A stretch of 64,000 bases of DNA from Gemmatimonadota bacterium (GTDB lineage: Bacteria; Gemmatimonadota; Gemmatimonadetes; Gemmatimonadales; GWC2-71-9). The stretch's first letter is position 1; every line of letters starts with the position of its first letter. The notes under the pieces were generated by a model. The model made no database searches. It was given only the letters and a program-made list of their open reading frames with translations, and was not told the origin of the DNA. Position numbers and translations under genes: made by a program. Shown one piece after another: positions 1-9,770 of this stretch. The DNA lies in assembly GCA_022710485.1 (NCBI GenBank), contig JAKLGU010000009.1, forward strand, positions 1 through 64,000, in the 5' to 3' direction.

Positions 1-622
1 CCCCCGCCGCCTGCTCTGGCGCCATGTAGGCCGGCGTGCCGATGGCGATGCCCGTGGCCGTCATCGCCGCCGCGTGCGCACCGCTCCCCGGCCCCGCCTT
101 GCGCGAGGCCTGCGAAGCGTTGAGCGCCTTGGCCACGCCGAAATCGGTGACCACCGCCGACCCGCCGGTCAGGAGAATGTTGTCCGGCTTGATGTCGCGG
201 TGCACCACGTCGCTGGTGTGCGCGTAGGAGAGCGCCCGCGCCACGTCCTTGAGGACGCTCACGCTCTCCCGCACCGAGAGGGGACCGCGGGCGAGCCGCG
301 CCCGCAGCGATTCCCCCTCGATGAACGGCATCACATAGAACGGCAGGCCGTCCACCTCGCCCGCCGTGAGCACCGGCACGATGTGCGGATGCTGCAAGGC
401 CGCCGAGACCAGGATTTCCCGCTTGAACCGCTCCACCGACACCGCCGCCGCCAGCTCCGGCGGCAGCACCTTGACCACCACCGAACGCTGCAGCGCGTTG
501 TCACGCGCCCGGTACACCGTGGACATCCCGCCCCCGGTCAGCTCGGCCTCGAGCGTAAAGGCGCCGCCGAGAACGGCCTGCAGGGCGTCTCGCTGGGCGG
601 TGGCGGCGGCGTCCGTGGTCAT
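1..622 (-). CDS. Serine/threonine protein kinase, N-terminal part (cut by window edge)
   Basis: This is the first 207 residues of a eukaryotic-type Ser/Thr protein kinase; the rest lies beyond base 1. Visible motifs are the Gly-rich loop GGGMSTVYRA (30-39), the ATP-binding Lys in VVVKV (K51), HRDIKPDN (141-148), DFG (160-162) and APEQ (201-204), so the catalytic core looks active. The ATG start has a GGAGG ribosome site directly after the stop of the upstream ABC permease, with a gap of only 9 bases, so it is very likely the last gene of the efflux operon. Kinases placed next to ADOP-type permeases are a familiar arrangement in Gemmatimonadota and Acidobacteria. A C-terminal transmembrane or TPR part is likely but cannot be seen. 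Substrate unknown. Confidence 0.93.
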   Translation of the reverse strand, partial: MTTDAAATAQRDALQAVLGGAFTLEAELTGGGMSTVYRARDNALQRSVVVKVLPPELAAAVSVERFKREILVSAALQHPHIVPVLTAGEVDGLPFYVMPFIEGESLRARLARGPLSVRESVSVLKDVARALSYAHTSDVVHRDIKPDNILLTGGSAVVTDFGVAKALNASQASRKAGPGSGAHAAAMTATGIAIGTPAYMAPEQAAG

Positions 623-631
623 GGCACCCTC

Positions 632-3136
632 CTACTCGTACCGCAGCGCGCGCACGGGGTCGAGCCGCGAGGCACGGATGGCCGGCGCCAGCCCTGCGCC
701 CAGCGCCACCAGCCCGAGGACCAGCGCCGAGATGGCCAGGACGGAGGGATTGCTCCCCTCCATCTGGAAGAGCAGCGACTGCGCCACCCTGCCGATGACG
801 ACGGCCGCCACCAGCCCGATGGCCCCGCCCACAAGGATCATCTTCCCCACCTGCACCAGCACCATGGACCGCACCTGCGCCGGCCCCGCCCCGAGCGCCA
901 TCCGCACCCCGATTTCCCGGGTGCGCTGCGCCACGGTGTACGCCAGCACCCCGTAGAGCCCGATCGCGGCCAGGAGGGTGGCCAGAAGTGCAAAGGTGGT
1001 GGCGAACAGCGTCACGAACCGGTCCAGGAACACATTATCCCGGATCTGCTCGGGCATGGTGCGCAGCTGCTCCACCGGCAGGTTCTCGTCGAGGCCGCTC
1101 ACCACCCGCGATACCACCGGCAGCATCGCCTTCGGGTCCCCCGTGGTCTTCACGTAGTACGACAGCGCGCCCACCATGCTGTCCTGCATGTAGGGCGTGA
1201 AGAAGAGCGGCGGGATCTCGTCCTTCACGTCGCTGTACTTGGCGTCCTGCACCAGCCCGATGATCTCGATGTCCAGGCTGTCGTTGCCCTGGTCCATCCG
1301 CTTGCCCACCGGGTTGGCGCCCAGCTTGAACTTCTTGGCGAACGCCTGGTTGACCACCGCCACCTTGGGGGTGCCAATGGCGTCGTACCGGGTGAACTCC
1401 CGCCCCGCGAGCACCGGAATCCCCACCGTGGCGAAGTAGCCCGGCCCGACCATGTTGAAGCGCGAGTTGTCGTCCACGTCGGGTCCCTTCGGGAACCCCT
1501 CCACCCCGACGTCGTTGCCCCAGTTGTTCCCCGCAATCAGCCCCACCATGGCGGCCGACACGCTGGCCACCCCCGGCGTCGCGGCCAGGTCGTCCTCCAG
1601 GCGCTGGAAGAACAGGTGCGACCGGCCGGGGGCGTAGCCGTTGAGCTCCGGCGACACGCCGAAGGTGATGACGCTGTCCACCTTCACGCCGAGGTCGAGC
1701 CGGCTGATGTTGGCCAGGCTCCGGGTGAAGAGGCCCGCCGAGGCGAGGAGCGCCAGCGCCAGCCCGATCTGGGCCGTGGCCAGCGCCGTCCGCCAGCGCG
1801 CCGCCGCGCGGCCGCCCGAGGGCTGGCCACCCTGCTCCCGGATGGACGAAATGAGGTCGGGTCGCGTGGCGTGGAGCGCCGGGAAGAGGCCGAACAGGAC
1901 CGCCGTCAGGATGGCCAGCGCGGCGGTGAAGCCGATGACCGTCATGTCGAGGTGCGGAACGAAAGTGGAGGTGGCCTGCTGCGGCAGGATGGCGCTGATC
2001 CCCTTCAGGGTCAGGATCGCCACGCCGAGCCCCGCCAGGCCGCCGAGCACACCGAGCAGCAGCGACTCGGTCAGGAGCTGGCTCACTAGCTGCCGCCGGC
2101 TGCCGCCGAGAGCGAGCCGGACCGCCATCTCCCCGGAACGCGCGGCGCCGCGCGCCAGCAGCAGGTTCGAGATGTTGGCGCACGCGATGAGCAGCACCAG
2201 CAGCGTGATGCCGAAGAGCATGGCCAGCGGCGTGGTGACCTCGCCCCGGGCGCTGCTCTGCCCCAGCGCCCCCGGCGCCAGCACCAACTGCTTGGCCTTG
2301 AACTCGGCCATCGTCTTGTCGCTCATCCCCTGCTGCAGCGGCACCTCGACGTTCTGGATGATGGCGCTGTACTGGGTGTTGATGGAGGCGGACGCCTGCT
2401 CGAGGGTGACGCCGGGCTTGAGCCGCGCAAAGAGATAGGCCCAGTAGCTCCGCCGTTTCTCGAAACCGGTCCACCCGGGGTTCATCTGTTCGCGCAGCGT
2501 GACCGGCACCCAGAGCTTCGGCTGCAGGCCCAGCGTGGTGCCCTGGAAGCCGCGCGGCGCCACGCCGATGATTTCGAGAGACTGGCCGTTGACGATGATG
2601 TTCTTGCCCACCACGGCCGGATCGGCGCCCAGGGCGCCCCGCCAGTACTCGTACGCCAGCACCGCCACGCGTCCGTCACCCTTGACCTTCGCGTCGTCCG
2701 GCCCGATCAGCCGCCCGAGCGAGGGGGCAATCCCGAGCACCGGGAAGTACGATCCGGACACCATCAGCCCGTCCGCGCTCATCGTGCGGCCCTGCGCGGA
2801 AATGTTCGCCCCGAAGCCGACGTGGAGCGCGATGTCGGTGAACACCGTCTGCTCGCGCTGCAGGTCCAGGAACATCGGGTACGAGAACACCTCCCGGCAG
2901 TCGCCGATGTTGCTGCACGATTGCGAACCTGGGTTGGGACCGGGCGCCTTGAAGTTGACCAGCTCCGCCGGCGCCGGCACCGGGAGCCGCTTGAGGAGCA
3001 TCTGGTCGATGAGCGAGAAGATGGCCGCGTTGGCCCCGATGCCGAGGGCCAGGGAGGCGATGGCCACCCCGGTCACGAAGGGGCTCTTGAGGAGGTGGCG
3101 GAAGGCCAGCTTGATGTTGCCCAGGACGGCGCTCAT
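632..3136 (-). CDS. ABC transporter permease, MacB/FtsX type (ADOP family)
   Basis: 834-residue inner-membrane permease with the ADOP layout. An N-terminal membrane segment (about 20-45) is followed by a MacB periplasmic core domain (about 60-240), an FtsX domain with several membrane helices (about 300-430), another helix near 460, a second periplasmic region, and a C-terminal FtsX domain (about 700-830, containing the EIGVRMALGA motif typical of the family). It is about twice the size of MacB/LolC half permeases because both halves are fused in one chain. Its start overlaps the stop of the ATPase gene by four bases. With the ATPase and the HlyD-like adaptor it should form a tripartite efflux or lipoprotein/peptide export pump. 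The substrate cannot be told from sequence. Confidence 0.93.
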   Translation of the reverse strand: MSAVLGNIKLAFRHLLKSPFVTGVAIASLALGIGANAAIFSLIDQMLLKRLPVPAPAELVNFKAPGPNPGSQSCSNIGDCREVFSYPMFLDLQREQTVFTDIALHVGFGANISAQGRTMSADGLMVSGSYFPVLGIAPSLGRLIGPDDAKVKGDGRVAVLAYEYWRGALGADPAVVGKNIIVNGQSLEIIGVAPRGFQGTTLGLQPKLWVPVTLREQMNPGWTGFEKRRSYWAYLFARLKPGVTLEQASASINTQYSAIIQNVEVPLQQGMSDKTMAEFKAKQLVLAPGALGQSSARGEVTTPLAMLFGITLLVLLIACANISNLLLARGAARSGEMAVRLALGGSRRQLVSQLLTESLLLGVLGGLAGLGVAILTLKGISAILPQQATSTFVPHLDMTVIGFTAALAILTAVLFGLFPALHATRPDLISSIREQGGQPSGGRAAARWRTALATAQIGLALALLASAGLFTRSLANISRLDLGVKVDSVITFGVSPELNGYAPGRSHLFFQRLEDDLAATPGVASVSAAMVGLIAGNNWGNDVGVEGFPKGPDVDDNSRFNMVGPGYFATVGIPVLAGREFTRYDAIGTPKVAVVNQAFAKKFKLGANPVGKRMDQGNDSLDIEIIGLVQDAKYSDVKDEIPPLFFTPYMQDSMVGALSYYVKTTGDPKAMLPVVSRVVSGLDENLPVEQLRTMPEQIRDNVFLDRFVTLFATTFALLATLLAAIGLYGVLAYTVAQRTREIGVRMALGAGPAQVRSMVLVQVGKMILVGGAIGLVAAVVIGRVAQSLLFQMEGSNPSVLAISALVLGLVALGAGLAPAIRASRLDPVRALRYE

Positions 3137-3849
3137 GCCGGAACCAGCTCCAGCGCACGATCGCCGACCATCCGGCCGTCGAACAGGTGGATGGCGCGGT
3201 CGGCGTGCCGCTCGTACCGCGAGTCGTGCGTCACCATGCAGATGGTGGCCCCGCCCCGGTGCAGCTCCTGGAGCAGGTGCATGACCGCCTCGCCGTTGGT
3301 GGAGTCGAGGTTGCCGGTCGGTTCGTCAGCCAGGAGGATCAGCGGCTCGCCCGCCACCGCCCGCGCCACCGCCACCCGCTGCTGCTGGCCACCCGAAAGC
3401 TGCGCCGGGTAGTGCTTGACCCGGTGGCTCATCCCCACCTTCTCCAGCGCCGACATGACCCGCTGCTTCCGTTCGGCGGGCGCCATGCCGCGGTAGGTGA
3501 GCGGCAATTCCACGTTTTCGTAGACCGTGAGGTCGCCGATCAGGTTGAAGGCCTGGAAGATGAAGCCGATCTCCAAGTTGCGGATCCGCGCGCGCTCGGC
3601 GGGCGAGAGCTGCGCCACCGGCTTGCCGTCGAGCCAGTACTCGCCGCCGGTTGGCGTGTCGAGCAGGCCCAGCAGGGAAAGGAGCGTGGTCTTGCCGCAG
3701 CCCGACGGCCCGGCAATGGCCACGTACTCGCCGCGCTGCACCTCGAGGTGCACCTCGGACAGGGCGTGGGTCTCGACTTCGTCGGTGTAGAACACCTTCT
3801 GGATGCCTTCGAGCCGGATCAGCGGCTGGGAGGTGGATGTCACGAGCAC
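3133..3849 (-). CDS. ABC transporter ATP-binding protein, MacB/LolD type
   Basis: 238-residue nucleotide-binding subunit. It has Walker A GPSGCGKTT (47-55), Q-loop FIFQAFNL (Q99), signature LSGGQQQRVAVARA (151-164), Walker B ILLADEP (171-177) and a switch His in MVTHDSR. Length and motifs match the MacB/LolD/FtsE group. It lies 19 bases downstream of the membrane-fusion gene and overlaps the permease start by four bases, so the three are translated as a coupled unit. It powers the mechanotransmission pump formed with the permease. Confidence 0.95.
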   Translation of the reverse strand: MLVTSTSQPLIRLEGIQKVFYTDEVETHALSEVHLEVQRGEYVAIAGPSGCGKTTLLSLLGLLDTPTGGEYWLDGKPVAQLSPAERARIRNLEIGFIFQAFNLIGDLTVYENVELPLTYRGMAPAERKQRVMSALEKVGMSHRVKHYPAQLSGGQQQRVAVARAVAGEPLILLADEPTGNLDSTNGEAVMHLLQELHRGGATICMVTHDSRYERHADRAIHLFDGRMVGDRALELVPA

Positions 3850-3868
3850 TCCTGGGTTGGGCAGTGGA

Positions 3869-5110
3869 TTACTTCACGCGCACCCGGTCGACCGCGTCGA
3901 ACCGGCTCATGTCGGACAGGATGACCACGTCGCCGGCGTCGAGGCCGGACACGATCTCGACGGCATTGGCGGAGGTGCGGCCCAGGGTCACCTGGACCCG
4001 CTCCGCCTCGTCGCCCCCCGGCATCAGCCGGAAGAGGCCGATGGTGCTGTTGGCCTGGCCGTAGGTGGGCCGCCCCACGTGGAGGACCTGGCCGATCCGC
4101 TCGATTTCAATGGTGCCGTCGATGCTTAGGTCGGGACGGGCGCCCTTCGGCAGCGCCTCCGTGAGCGCCACGTCCACCGTCACCATCCCGCCGGACGAGG
4201 ACGGGTCAATACGTGAGACGCGCCCACGGACCAAACCGTTGCGTGTGTCGATCACGGCGGACTGGCCGAGGGCCACGTCGCGGGCCTGGTTCTCCTGGAC
4301 GCGGAGGACGGCCTTGAGCCGGTCGGGCTGGACCACTTTGGCGATGGTGGTGCCGCTGGTGGCGAACTGGCCCACCTCGAGCGGGAGCTCCTGGAGAACG
4401 CCGTTGGTGCCGGCCCGGACGATCATCGCGCCGGCCAGGGAGCGCTGGAAGGCGACGACGGCCTTGAGCCGCGCCACCTGCTCGCGCTGGACGGAGAGCT
4501 GGGCGGGGATGTTCTCGGTGATGAGCTTGAGGCGCTGTTCCTCGATGGCCAGCCGCTCGGTCATCTCGGCGGCGTGCTCCTTGGCCTTGGCGGCCTCGAA
4601 CGCGGAGATCAGCTGGCGGTCCACCATCGAGTTCGCGGCCGTGGCGTTGCGCTCCGCCTCGTAGTACGTGGACCGGGTCTGTGCCACGATGCCGGCCTGG
4701 GTGAGCCGCTGGGTCTCGAGACTCACCTGGAGCGCCACCAGGTCCGCCTGGGCGGCGGTCAGCTGACGCTCCGCTTGCAGCAACTGGATCTCGACGTCGG
4801 GGTTGCTCAGCTCCATCAGGATGGTCTGGGCGGTCACCTTCTCGCCGGGCTGGACCAGCTTCTTCTCCACACGCCCGGGGGCCACGGCGGAGATCCACCG
4901 GATCTGCTCGGGTACGAGGGAGCCGGGTGCCCGCACCTCGCGGACCATAGGGCCGGATACCACCGAATCAATAGACAGGGAATTCCCCTCGACCGTCGGG
5001 GCGGCCGGCTTGAGTTGGGCGACGCCCACGAGGGTGAGTGCCGCGACCACCCCGATGCCGATATAGAGGGGACGACGCGAGGTCGGCGGCTTGGTGCGGG
5101 CGATATCCAC
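3869..5110 (-). CDS. Periplasmic adaptor (HlyD/MacA-like membrane fusion protein)
   Basis: 413 residues. One N-terminal membrane anchor (about 15-33) is followed by a biotinyl-lipoyl-like strand pair, a long coiled-coil hairpin (about 105-215, rich in Leu, Ala, Glu and Gln) and beta-barrel/MP domains to the C-terminus, the order seen in HlyD and MacA adaptors. First gene of the operon that continues with the ATPase, the permease and the kinase. It should bridge the ADOP permease to an outer-membrane TolC-like channel, which is not encoded here. I found no convincing promoter in the roughly 90 bases upstream. Confidence 0.9.
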   Translation of the reverse strand: MDIARTKPPTSRRPLYIGIGVVAALTLVGVAQLKPAAPTVEGNSLSIDSVVSGPMVREVRAPGSLVPEQIRWISAVAPGRVEKKLVQPGEKVTAQTILMELSNPDVEIQLLQAERQLTAAQADLVALQVSLETQRLTQAGIVAQTRSTYYEAERNATAANSMVDRQLISAFEAAKAKEHAAEMTERLAIEEQRLKLITENIPAQLSVQREQVARLKAVVAFQRSLAGAMIVRAGTNGVLQELPLEVGQFATSGTTIAKVVQPDRLKAVLRVQENQARDVALGQSAVIDTRNGLVRGRVSRIDPSSSGGMVTVDVALTEALPKGARPDLSIDGTIEIERIGQVLHVGRPTYGQANSTIGLFRLMPGGDEAERVQVTLGRTSANAVEIVSGLDAGDVVILSDMSRFDAVDRVRVK

Positions 5111-5205
5111 GTCTGATCCTGGCCGGGGAGACGAGAAAAGGAACGTTCCATTGTTAGACGGATGAGGGGCTGGAAAGGTTGCACGCGCGCGCTTACCAGG
5201 ACGTC

Positions 5206-5308
5206 CCCCCTCTCCACATGGTGGAGAGGGGGTCAGGGGGTGAGGACTGCGTGAGAGGGGGACAGGGGGTGAGGACTGCGTGAGAGGGGGACAGGGGGTG
5301 AGGACTGC
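5206..5308. repeat. Hairpin plus three tandem ~29-bp G-rich repeats
   Basis: A perfect 12-bp palindrome (CCCCCTCTCCAC, loop ATG, GTGGAGAGGGGG, at 5206-5232) runs into three tandem copies of a G-rich unit of about 29 bases containing AGGGGGTGAGGACTGC (5221-5250, 5251-5279, 5280-5308). The last copy ends exactly at the stop codon of the VTT gene on the minus strand. The same 27-base hairpin and tail recur at 20895-20963. It probably acts as a transcription end signal for the dodecin/ATPase/VTT operon, and it looks like a dispersed intergenic repeat of a kind common in bacterial genomes. Confidence 0.85.
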
Positions 5309-6025
5309 CTACAGCCCGCGCCGCTCCTCTTCGCTGGCTTGCGTCGCCGGCATGGATGGGCCACGGTGCCGGCGCCAGGCCCAATAACCGAACAGCCCGG
5401 CCACGCTGGCCAAGATCAGCAGGAGCGACAGCTTCCGCTGGAGGAAGGCATCGGTCAGGAACACGGCGGCCAGGCCGTAGGGAATCTCCCCGATGGCGAG
5501 TGCGCTCAAATACACACCGGCCGGGTACTTCACCAGCCCGAAGAAGTACCCGGCAATATCGGATGGCACCGAGACCGTGACGAGCAACGCCGGGAGGAAC
5601 CGCCCTCCCACCGGGATGTGGCCCTCATACCGGGTGATGACCGGCTCCGGCAACAGCCGCCGGACCACCGGCCGCCCGAGGTACCTCCCCACCGAGTAGG
5701 TGACGATCCCGCCGAGGAACCATCCCGCCCAGAGCAGGACGAAGCACCCGACGGGCCCCCACGCCTGCACGCCGAGCGGCACCAGCAGCCAGCTCGACAC
5801 GAAGACCAGGATGGCGCCGAGCGCCGAGATGGCCGTGAAGACGACGGCCCCCCAGACGGGGTGTGCCTCGATGATCGGTTCGGCGAGCGCCAGCAGCGCG
5901 ACGATCTGCCGGTGAATTTCGCTCGACGACGCCAGCAGCGCGGCCACCACCACCGCCACCACCAGGATGACCAGGCGCCGGTGACGCGCCATGGCGCCTG
6001 CGCCGTTCGCGGGCGCGCCCGTCAC
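5309..6025 (-). CDS. VTT-domain (DedA/TVP38-like) membrane protein
   Basis: 238 residues with about five or six hydrophobic segments and the VTT/SNARE-associated core: a re-entrant-like FVSSWLLVPLG stretch, then GGIVTYSVGRYLGRPV, and GGRFLPALLVTVSVPSDIAGYFFGL with the conserved Arg and Pro. DedA/TVP38 proteins act in lipid scrambling or proton-dependent membrane homeostasis. The GTG at 6025 was chosen because it overlaps the ATPase stop as GTGA. An ATG at 5992 is a possible alternative and would remove 11 residues. Last gene of the dodecin/P-ATPase operon. Confidence 0.8.
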   Translation of the reverse strand: MTGAPANGAGAMARHRRLVILVVAVVVAALLASSSEIHRQIVALLALAEPIIEAHPVWGAVVFTAISALGAILVFVSSWLLVPLGVQAWGPVGCFVLLWAGWFLGGIVTYSVGRYLGRPVVRRLLPEPVITRYEGHIPVGGRFLPALLVTVSVPSDIAGYFFGLVKYPAGVYLSALAIGEIPYGLAAVFLTDAFLQRKLSLLLILASVAGLFGYWAWRRHRGPSMPATQASEEERRGL

Positions 6026-8595
6026 GACTTCACCACCATGGCCGTCTCCCGATAGAGGACGCCTCGCCGCACCAGCCACTTCTCCCCCTCCACCGCCAGG
6101 AAGCCGATGCTCGACATCGCAAGGCAGAACGCCAGCTCGCCCGCGGTGAGCGGCGCGGTATGGAGCACCGTGTTAAACACCGGCAGGTACAGCGTGGCGA
6201 GCTGCAGCACCACCGTGAGGAGGACCGCGCCGAGGAGCGCCGGATTCGAGAGGAACCCGCGCCAGGCGGGGTCCCGTTCGGAGCGGATGGCCAGCAGGTG
6301 CCCCAGCTGCGAGAGCGCCAGCACCGTGAACGTCATGCTCTGCCAGCGCGGCGAGCCGGTGTGCCAAGCCCAGGCCTGCGTGACGAGGCAGGTGCCGCCG
6401 AGGAGGAGCCCCACCCAGATGATGTGCTGCCAGAGTCCATGCGCAAACATACTCTCGGTCAGCGGCCGTGGGGGACGGCGCATCGCGCCCCGCTCGCGCG
6501 GTTCGCTCGCGAGCGCCAGTCCCGGCAGCCCGTCCGTCACCAGGTTGATCCAGAGGATGTGGATCGGGAGGAGCGGCAGGGGCAGGCCGAGCAGCGGCGC
6601 GAGGAACAGCGCCCAGACCTCGGCCGAATTGCAGGTCATGACGTAGCGCACGAACTTGCGGATGTTGTCGTAGATCCGCCGCCCCTCGCGCACCGCCGCG
6701 ACGATGGTGGCGAAGTTGTCGTCCAGCAGGATCATGTCGGCCGCCTGCCGGGCGACGTCGGTGCCGCCCCGTCCCATCGCCACGCCGATGTCTGCCTGGC
6801 GGAGCGCCGGCGCGTCGTTCACGCCGTCGCCGGTCATCGCCACCACCTCGCCGCGCCGCTGCAGCTCCCGCACGATGTCGATCTTCCGCTCGGGCGCCGC
6901 CCGCGCGTGGGTGGTGGTGACGCCGAGCCGGCGCGCCATCGCGTCCACCGTGACGGGATGGTCCCCGGAGATCATCACCACCCGGATCCCCGCCGCCGTG
7001 CACTCCTCGATGGCGGCCCGCGCCTCCGGCCGCGCGGGGTCGTGCAAGCCGGCCAGCCCCACAAACGTCAGGTCCCGCTCCACATCCTCCGGCGTCAGCG
7101 GATCGGGCACCGACGGAAACCGCCTGACCCCGAACGCCAGCACCCGGAGCCCCTCGGCCGCCATCGCCTCCACCTCGGCCAGCACAGCGGCCGAATCCAC
7201 CGGCGCGACGGCCTCGCCGTCGAGTGCGCGGACGCAGCGCGCCAGCACCCGCTCGGGCGCCCCCTTCACGAAGGCGACGACTCCCTCCCCCTCCTTGTGG
7301 AGGGTGGTCATCATCCCCCGCTCCGCCGAGAACGGGAGGCGGGCCAGGAGCGGGAACAGCTCCCCGAGCGCCGCCTTCTCCATCCCGCGTTCCGCCGCCG
7401 CCTCGAGGAGCGCCACCTCGGTCGGATCCCCCTCGGCGCCGCCGCCGGGCACCGCCTCGGCGTCGTTGCTGAGCGCGAGCGCGCGGAGCAGCACCACCGG
7501 CACGCCACCGGGCGCGGCGTCGGGCCGGAGTTCCTGCACCCGCATCCGGTTCTCGGTCAGGGTGCCGGTCTTGTCGGCGCAAATGACGGTGACCGACCCG
7601 AGCGTCTCCACCGCCGGCAGCCGGCGGATGAGCGCGTGGCGCCCCACCAGCCGCCGAGCCCCAAGCGCGAGCGAGGCGGTCACCACCGCCGGCAGTGCCT
7701 CGGGGATCGCCGCCACCGCCAGGCTCAGCGCCGTAAGGAGCATGAGCACCGGCTCCACCCCGCGCAGCAGCCCGATGCCGAAGATGAAGGCACAGAGCGC
7801 CAGCACCGCGAAGGCGAGCCACCGGGCCAGCAGGGCCAGCCGGCGCTGGAGGGGCGACGGCGTGTCCTCGGCGGTGTGCAGCAGTTCGGCGATCCGCCCG
7901 AGTTCCGTGTCCATCCCGGTGGCCGTGACCACGCCGGCGCCGTTCCCATAGGTGACGATGGTGCCGCTGAAGGCCATGCCCCGGCGGTCGCCGAGCGGCT
8001 CGTCGGTCTTGAACGAGGGAGAGGTGTGCTTGTCCACCGGGTGTGATTCCCCGGTCAGCACCGATTCGTCCACCCGCAGCGACGCCACCTGCGTCAGGCG
8101 GAGGTCGGCGGGCACCACATTCCCGGCCTCGAGCAGGACGAGATCGCCCCGCACGAGGCTCGCGGCGGGCACCGAGTGGACGGCTCCCGACCGGCGGACC
8201 CGGGCCTGCGGCGCCGCGAGCGCCCGGAGCAGCGCGATCGATTGGGCCGCGCGGTGCTCGTGCAGGAAACCGAAGATCGCGTTGAGCACCACGATGACGA
8301 GGATGGCGACGGCGTCGAGCGTCTCGCCGATGGCGCCGGCCAGGGCCGCCGCCACGAGAAGGACGATCACCATGAAGTCGGAGAACTGCGAGAGGAAAAT
8401 GAGGAACGGGCCGCGGCGGCGCCGTTCCACCAGCACGTTGGGGCCGTCGGCAAGGAGACGCCGTGCCGCCTCCTCCTCGGCAAGACCCGCCCCCGCGTCG
8501 GTGCCGAAGTCCTCGAGCACCGACGCCACGGAACGGGTGTGCCAGGCGACCGGGAGGCCGCCTGGCACTGGGTGAACCGCACGGTCCGGCGTCAC
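6022..8595 (-). CDS. Cation-transporting P-type ATPase, P2A (Ca2+-ATPase-like)
   Basis: 857 residues with the standard P-ATPase order: N-terminal cation-ATPase domain, M1-M2, actuator domain with TGES (181-184), M3-M4 with the ion-binding kink IPEALP (297-302), phosphorylation motif DKTGTLT (Asp341), nucleotide domain with KGAPE, hinge TGDGVNDAP, then M5-M10. M5 carries NSAE and M6 carries NLVTDGLP, both typical of SERCA/PMR1-type Ca2+ or Mn2+ pumps, and no heavy-metal CxxC domain is present. Start is a GTG 13 bases after the dodecin stop. The ion is probably Ca2+ or Mn2+; sequence alone does not decide. Confidence 0.92.
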   Translation of the reverse strand: MTPDRAVHPVPGGLPVAWHTRSVASVLEDFGTDAGAGLAEEEAARRLLADGPNVLVERRRRGPFLIFLSQFSDFMVIVLLVAAALAGAIGETLDAVAILVIVVLNAIFGFLHEHRAAQSIALLRALAAPQARVRRSGAVHSVPAASLVRGDLVLLEAGNVVPADLRLTQVASLRVDESVLTGESHPVDKHTSPSFKTDEPLGDRRGMAFSGTIVTYGNGAGVVTATGMDTELGRIAELLHTAEDTPSPLQRRLALLARWLAFAVLALCAFIFGIGLLRGVEPVLMLLTALSLAVAAIPEALPAVVTASLALGARRLVGRHALIRRLPAVETLGSVTVICADKTGTLTENRMRVQELRPDAAPGGVPVVLLRALALSNDAEAVPGGGAEGDPTEVALLEAAAERGMEKAALGELFPLLARLPFSAERGMMTTLHKEGEGVVAFVKGAPERVLARCVRALDGEAVAPVDSAAVLAEVEAMAAEGLRVLAFGVRRFPSVPDPLTPEDVERDLTFVGLAGLHDPARPEARAAIEECTAAGIRVVMISGDHPVTVDAMARRLGVTTTHARAAPERKIDIVRELQRRGEVVAMTGDGVNDAPALRQADIGVAMGRGGTDVARQAADMILLDDNFATIVAAVREGRRIYDNIRKFVRYVMTCNSAEVWALFLAPLLGLPLPLLPIHILWINLVTDGLPGLALASEPRERGAMRRPPRPLTESMFAHGLWQHIIWVGLLLGGTCLVTQAWAWHTGSPRWQSMTFTVLALSQLGHLLAIRSERDPAWRGFLSNPALLGAVLLTVVLQLATLYLPVFNTVLHTAPLTAGELAFCLAMSSIGFLAVEGEKWLVRRGVLYRETAMVVKS

Positions 8596-8608
8596 TTGGC
8601 GTACCCGG

Positions 8609-8821
8609 CTACTTGTGGCCCTCGAGCACGAACGAAATCTTGGCGTTGACGCGATAGGACGTGATTTTGTCGCCCGCGACTTCCGCCGAGAAGTTGTCGA
8701 TCCAGATCGACTTGATCCCCTTGACCGTCTTCGACGCTTCGGCCACGGCGTTGCGCGCCGCGTCCTCGAACCCCTTGTCCGACTGCGCGATGACTTCGAT
8801 CACCTTGACGATGCTGCTCAT
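8609..8821 (-). CDS. Dodecin, flavin-binding dodecamer subunit
   Basis: 70 residues, the usual dodecin length, with the family pattern VKVIEVIAQSDKGFEDAARNAV followed by an IWIDNF segment that places the flavin-stacking Trp and a C-terminal strand SYRVNAKISFVLE. Dodecins form hollow 12-mers that store or buffer riboflavin, FMN or FAD. An AGGAGG ribosome site precedes the ATG. It leads the operon with the P-ATPase and VTT protein and is divergent from the FMN azoreductase. The 213 bases between the two starts hold no promoter I would defend. Confidence 0.93.
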   Translation of the reverse strand: MSSIVKVIEVIAQSDKGFEDAARNAVAEASKTVKGIKSIWIDNFSAEVAGDKITSYRVNAKISFVLEGHK

Positions 8822-9034
8822 GGCTCCTCCTGGTAGGCCGATGCCTGCACGGCGACTGTGGACACGCTCCCACGATGAAATTCACTCACCCGGCCATTAA
8901 GGGAGCGTGAGGCCGGGGTGAACCAACCGTCGTGAAATACCCTTCACCGTCACGTCACGGCCCATTCAACCGGGCGCGTTAGCGTTGGTCGAGATACCGA
9001 ACCGAGCACCCCACGCACCACACCGGAGGCGCGC

Positions 9035-9664
9035 GTGTCCACCCTGCTCCAGATCGTCGCCACCCCGCACCAGAACGGCCGCTCGCAGACCCGGCACCTC
9101 GCGGATTCGTTCCTCGACGCCTGGCTCACCGTGCACCCGTCAGGTGTCGTCGAAACGCTGGACCTCTCGGCGCTCGAGCTCCCGCCGCTGGACGAGCCGA
9201 TGGTGTCGGTCCTCTTCGACCAGCCGTCCACGGCCGCCCCGGAGCAGCTCGCCCTCCGCCGGCGCGCCCTCGACCGGCTGGTGGCCCAGTTCATTTCAGC
9301 GGACGCCTACCTGTTCGTAACGCCGATGTGGAACTTCGGGCTCCCGCACACCCTCAAGCACTATTTCGACCTCGTCATCCGGCCGGGCTGGACCTTCAAC
9401 ATCGGCGCCGAGGGGCCGGTAGGCCTCCTGGAGGGACGCACCGCCTATGCGGTGGTGACCCGCGGGTTCGACTACGGTCCCGACTCGCCCCACCCGGAGT
9501 TCAATCACCTGGAGCCCCATCTCCGTACCCTGCTCGGCTTCATGGGGATTCACGACCTGTCGGTGGTGGCGGCGGAAGGGATGATGCTGCCGGGCGCCGC
9601 GGAGCGCATGACGGAGGCCCAGCGCGCGGCCACGGCGATGGGTTTGGGCCTGATCGCCGCCTGA
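9035..9664 (+). CDS. azoR: FMN-dependent NADH:quinone/azo reductase
   Basis: 209-residue flavodoxin-like-fold protein. The N-terminal strand and phosphate loop ATPHQNGRSQTRHLA, the flavin-binding PMWNFGLPHTLKHYFD and the RPGWTFN segment match the AzoR family, which reduces quinones and azo compounds with NADH via bound FMN. GTG start with GGAGG six bases upstream. It is monocistronic: a repeat cluster follows and the next gene is on the opposite strand. Being divergent from dodecin (flavin storage) is suggestive but not proof of a shared role. Confidence 0.9.
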   Translation: MSTLLQIVATPHQNGRSQTRHLADSFLDAWLTVHPSGVVETLDLSALELPPLDEPMVSVLFDQPSTAAPEQLALRRRALDRLVAQFISADAYLFVTPMWNFGLPHTLKHYFDLVIRPGWTFNIGAEGPVGLLEGRTAYAVVTRGFDYGPDSPHPEFNHLEPHLRTLLGFMGIHDLSVVAAEGMMLPGAAERMTEAQRAATAMGLGLIAA

Positions 9665-9671
9665 CGGCGGC

Positions 9672-9770
9672 CAGGCGGGGAAGCGGGGAAGCGGGGCCGC
9701 TCGTCACCCCGGCGCAAGCCGGGGTCCAGTTTTCGGGACCATCTGGATCCCGGCTTTCGCCGGGATGACG
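9672..9770. repeat. GCGGGGAA array plus inverted REP pair
   Basis: Short GCGGGGAA tandem array (about 9673-9694) followed by an inverted pair of REP-like arms at 9702-9729 and 9743-9770. The right arm, read on the minus strand, begins CGTCATCCCGGCGAAAGC and directly follows the TGA of the molybdenum hydroxylase gene. Each arm is itself a hairpin (CCCCGGC/GCCGGGG and CCCGGC/GCCGGG). This arm sequence resembles the widespread CGTCATYCCCGCGAAAGC repeats of many bacteria. It lies between convergent genes and could work as a two-way terminator. Confidence 0.85.

Noticed and set aside
74..2089. Long plus-strand reading frame over the efflux operon
   Set aside because: It is an antisense shadow of the kinase and permease: Arg/His/Pro-rich, no domain, no ribosome site.
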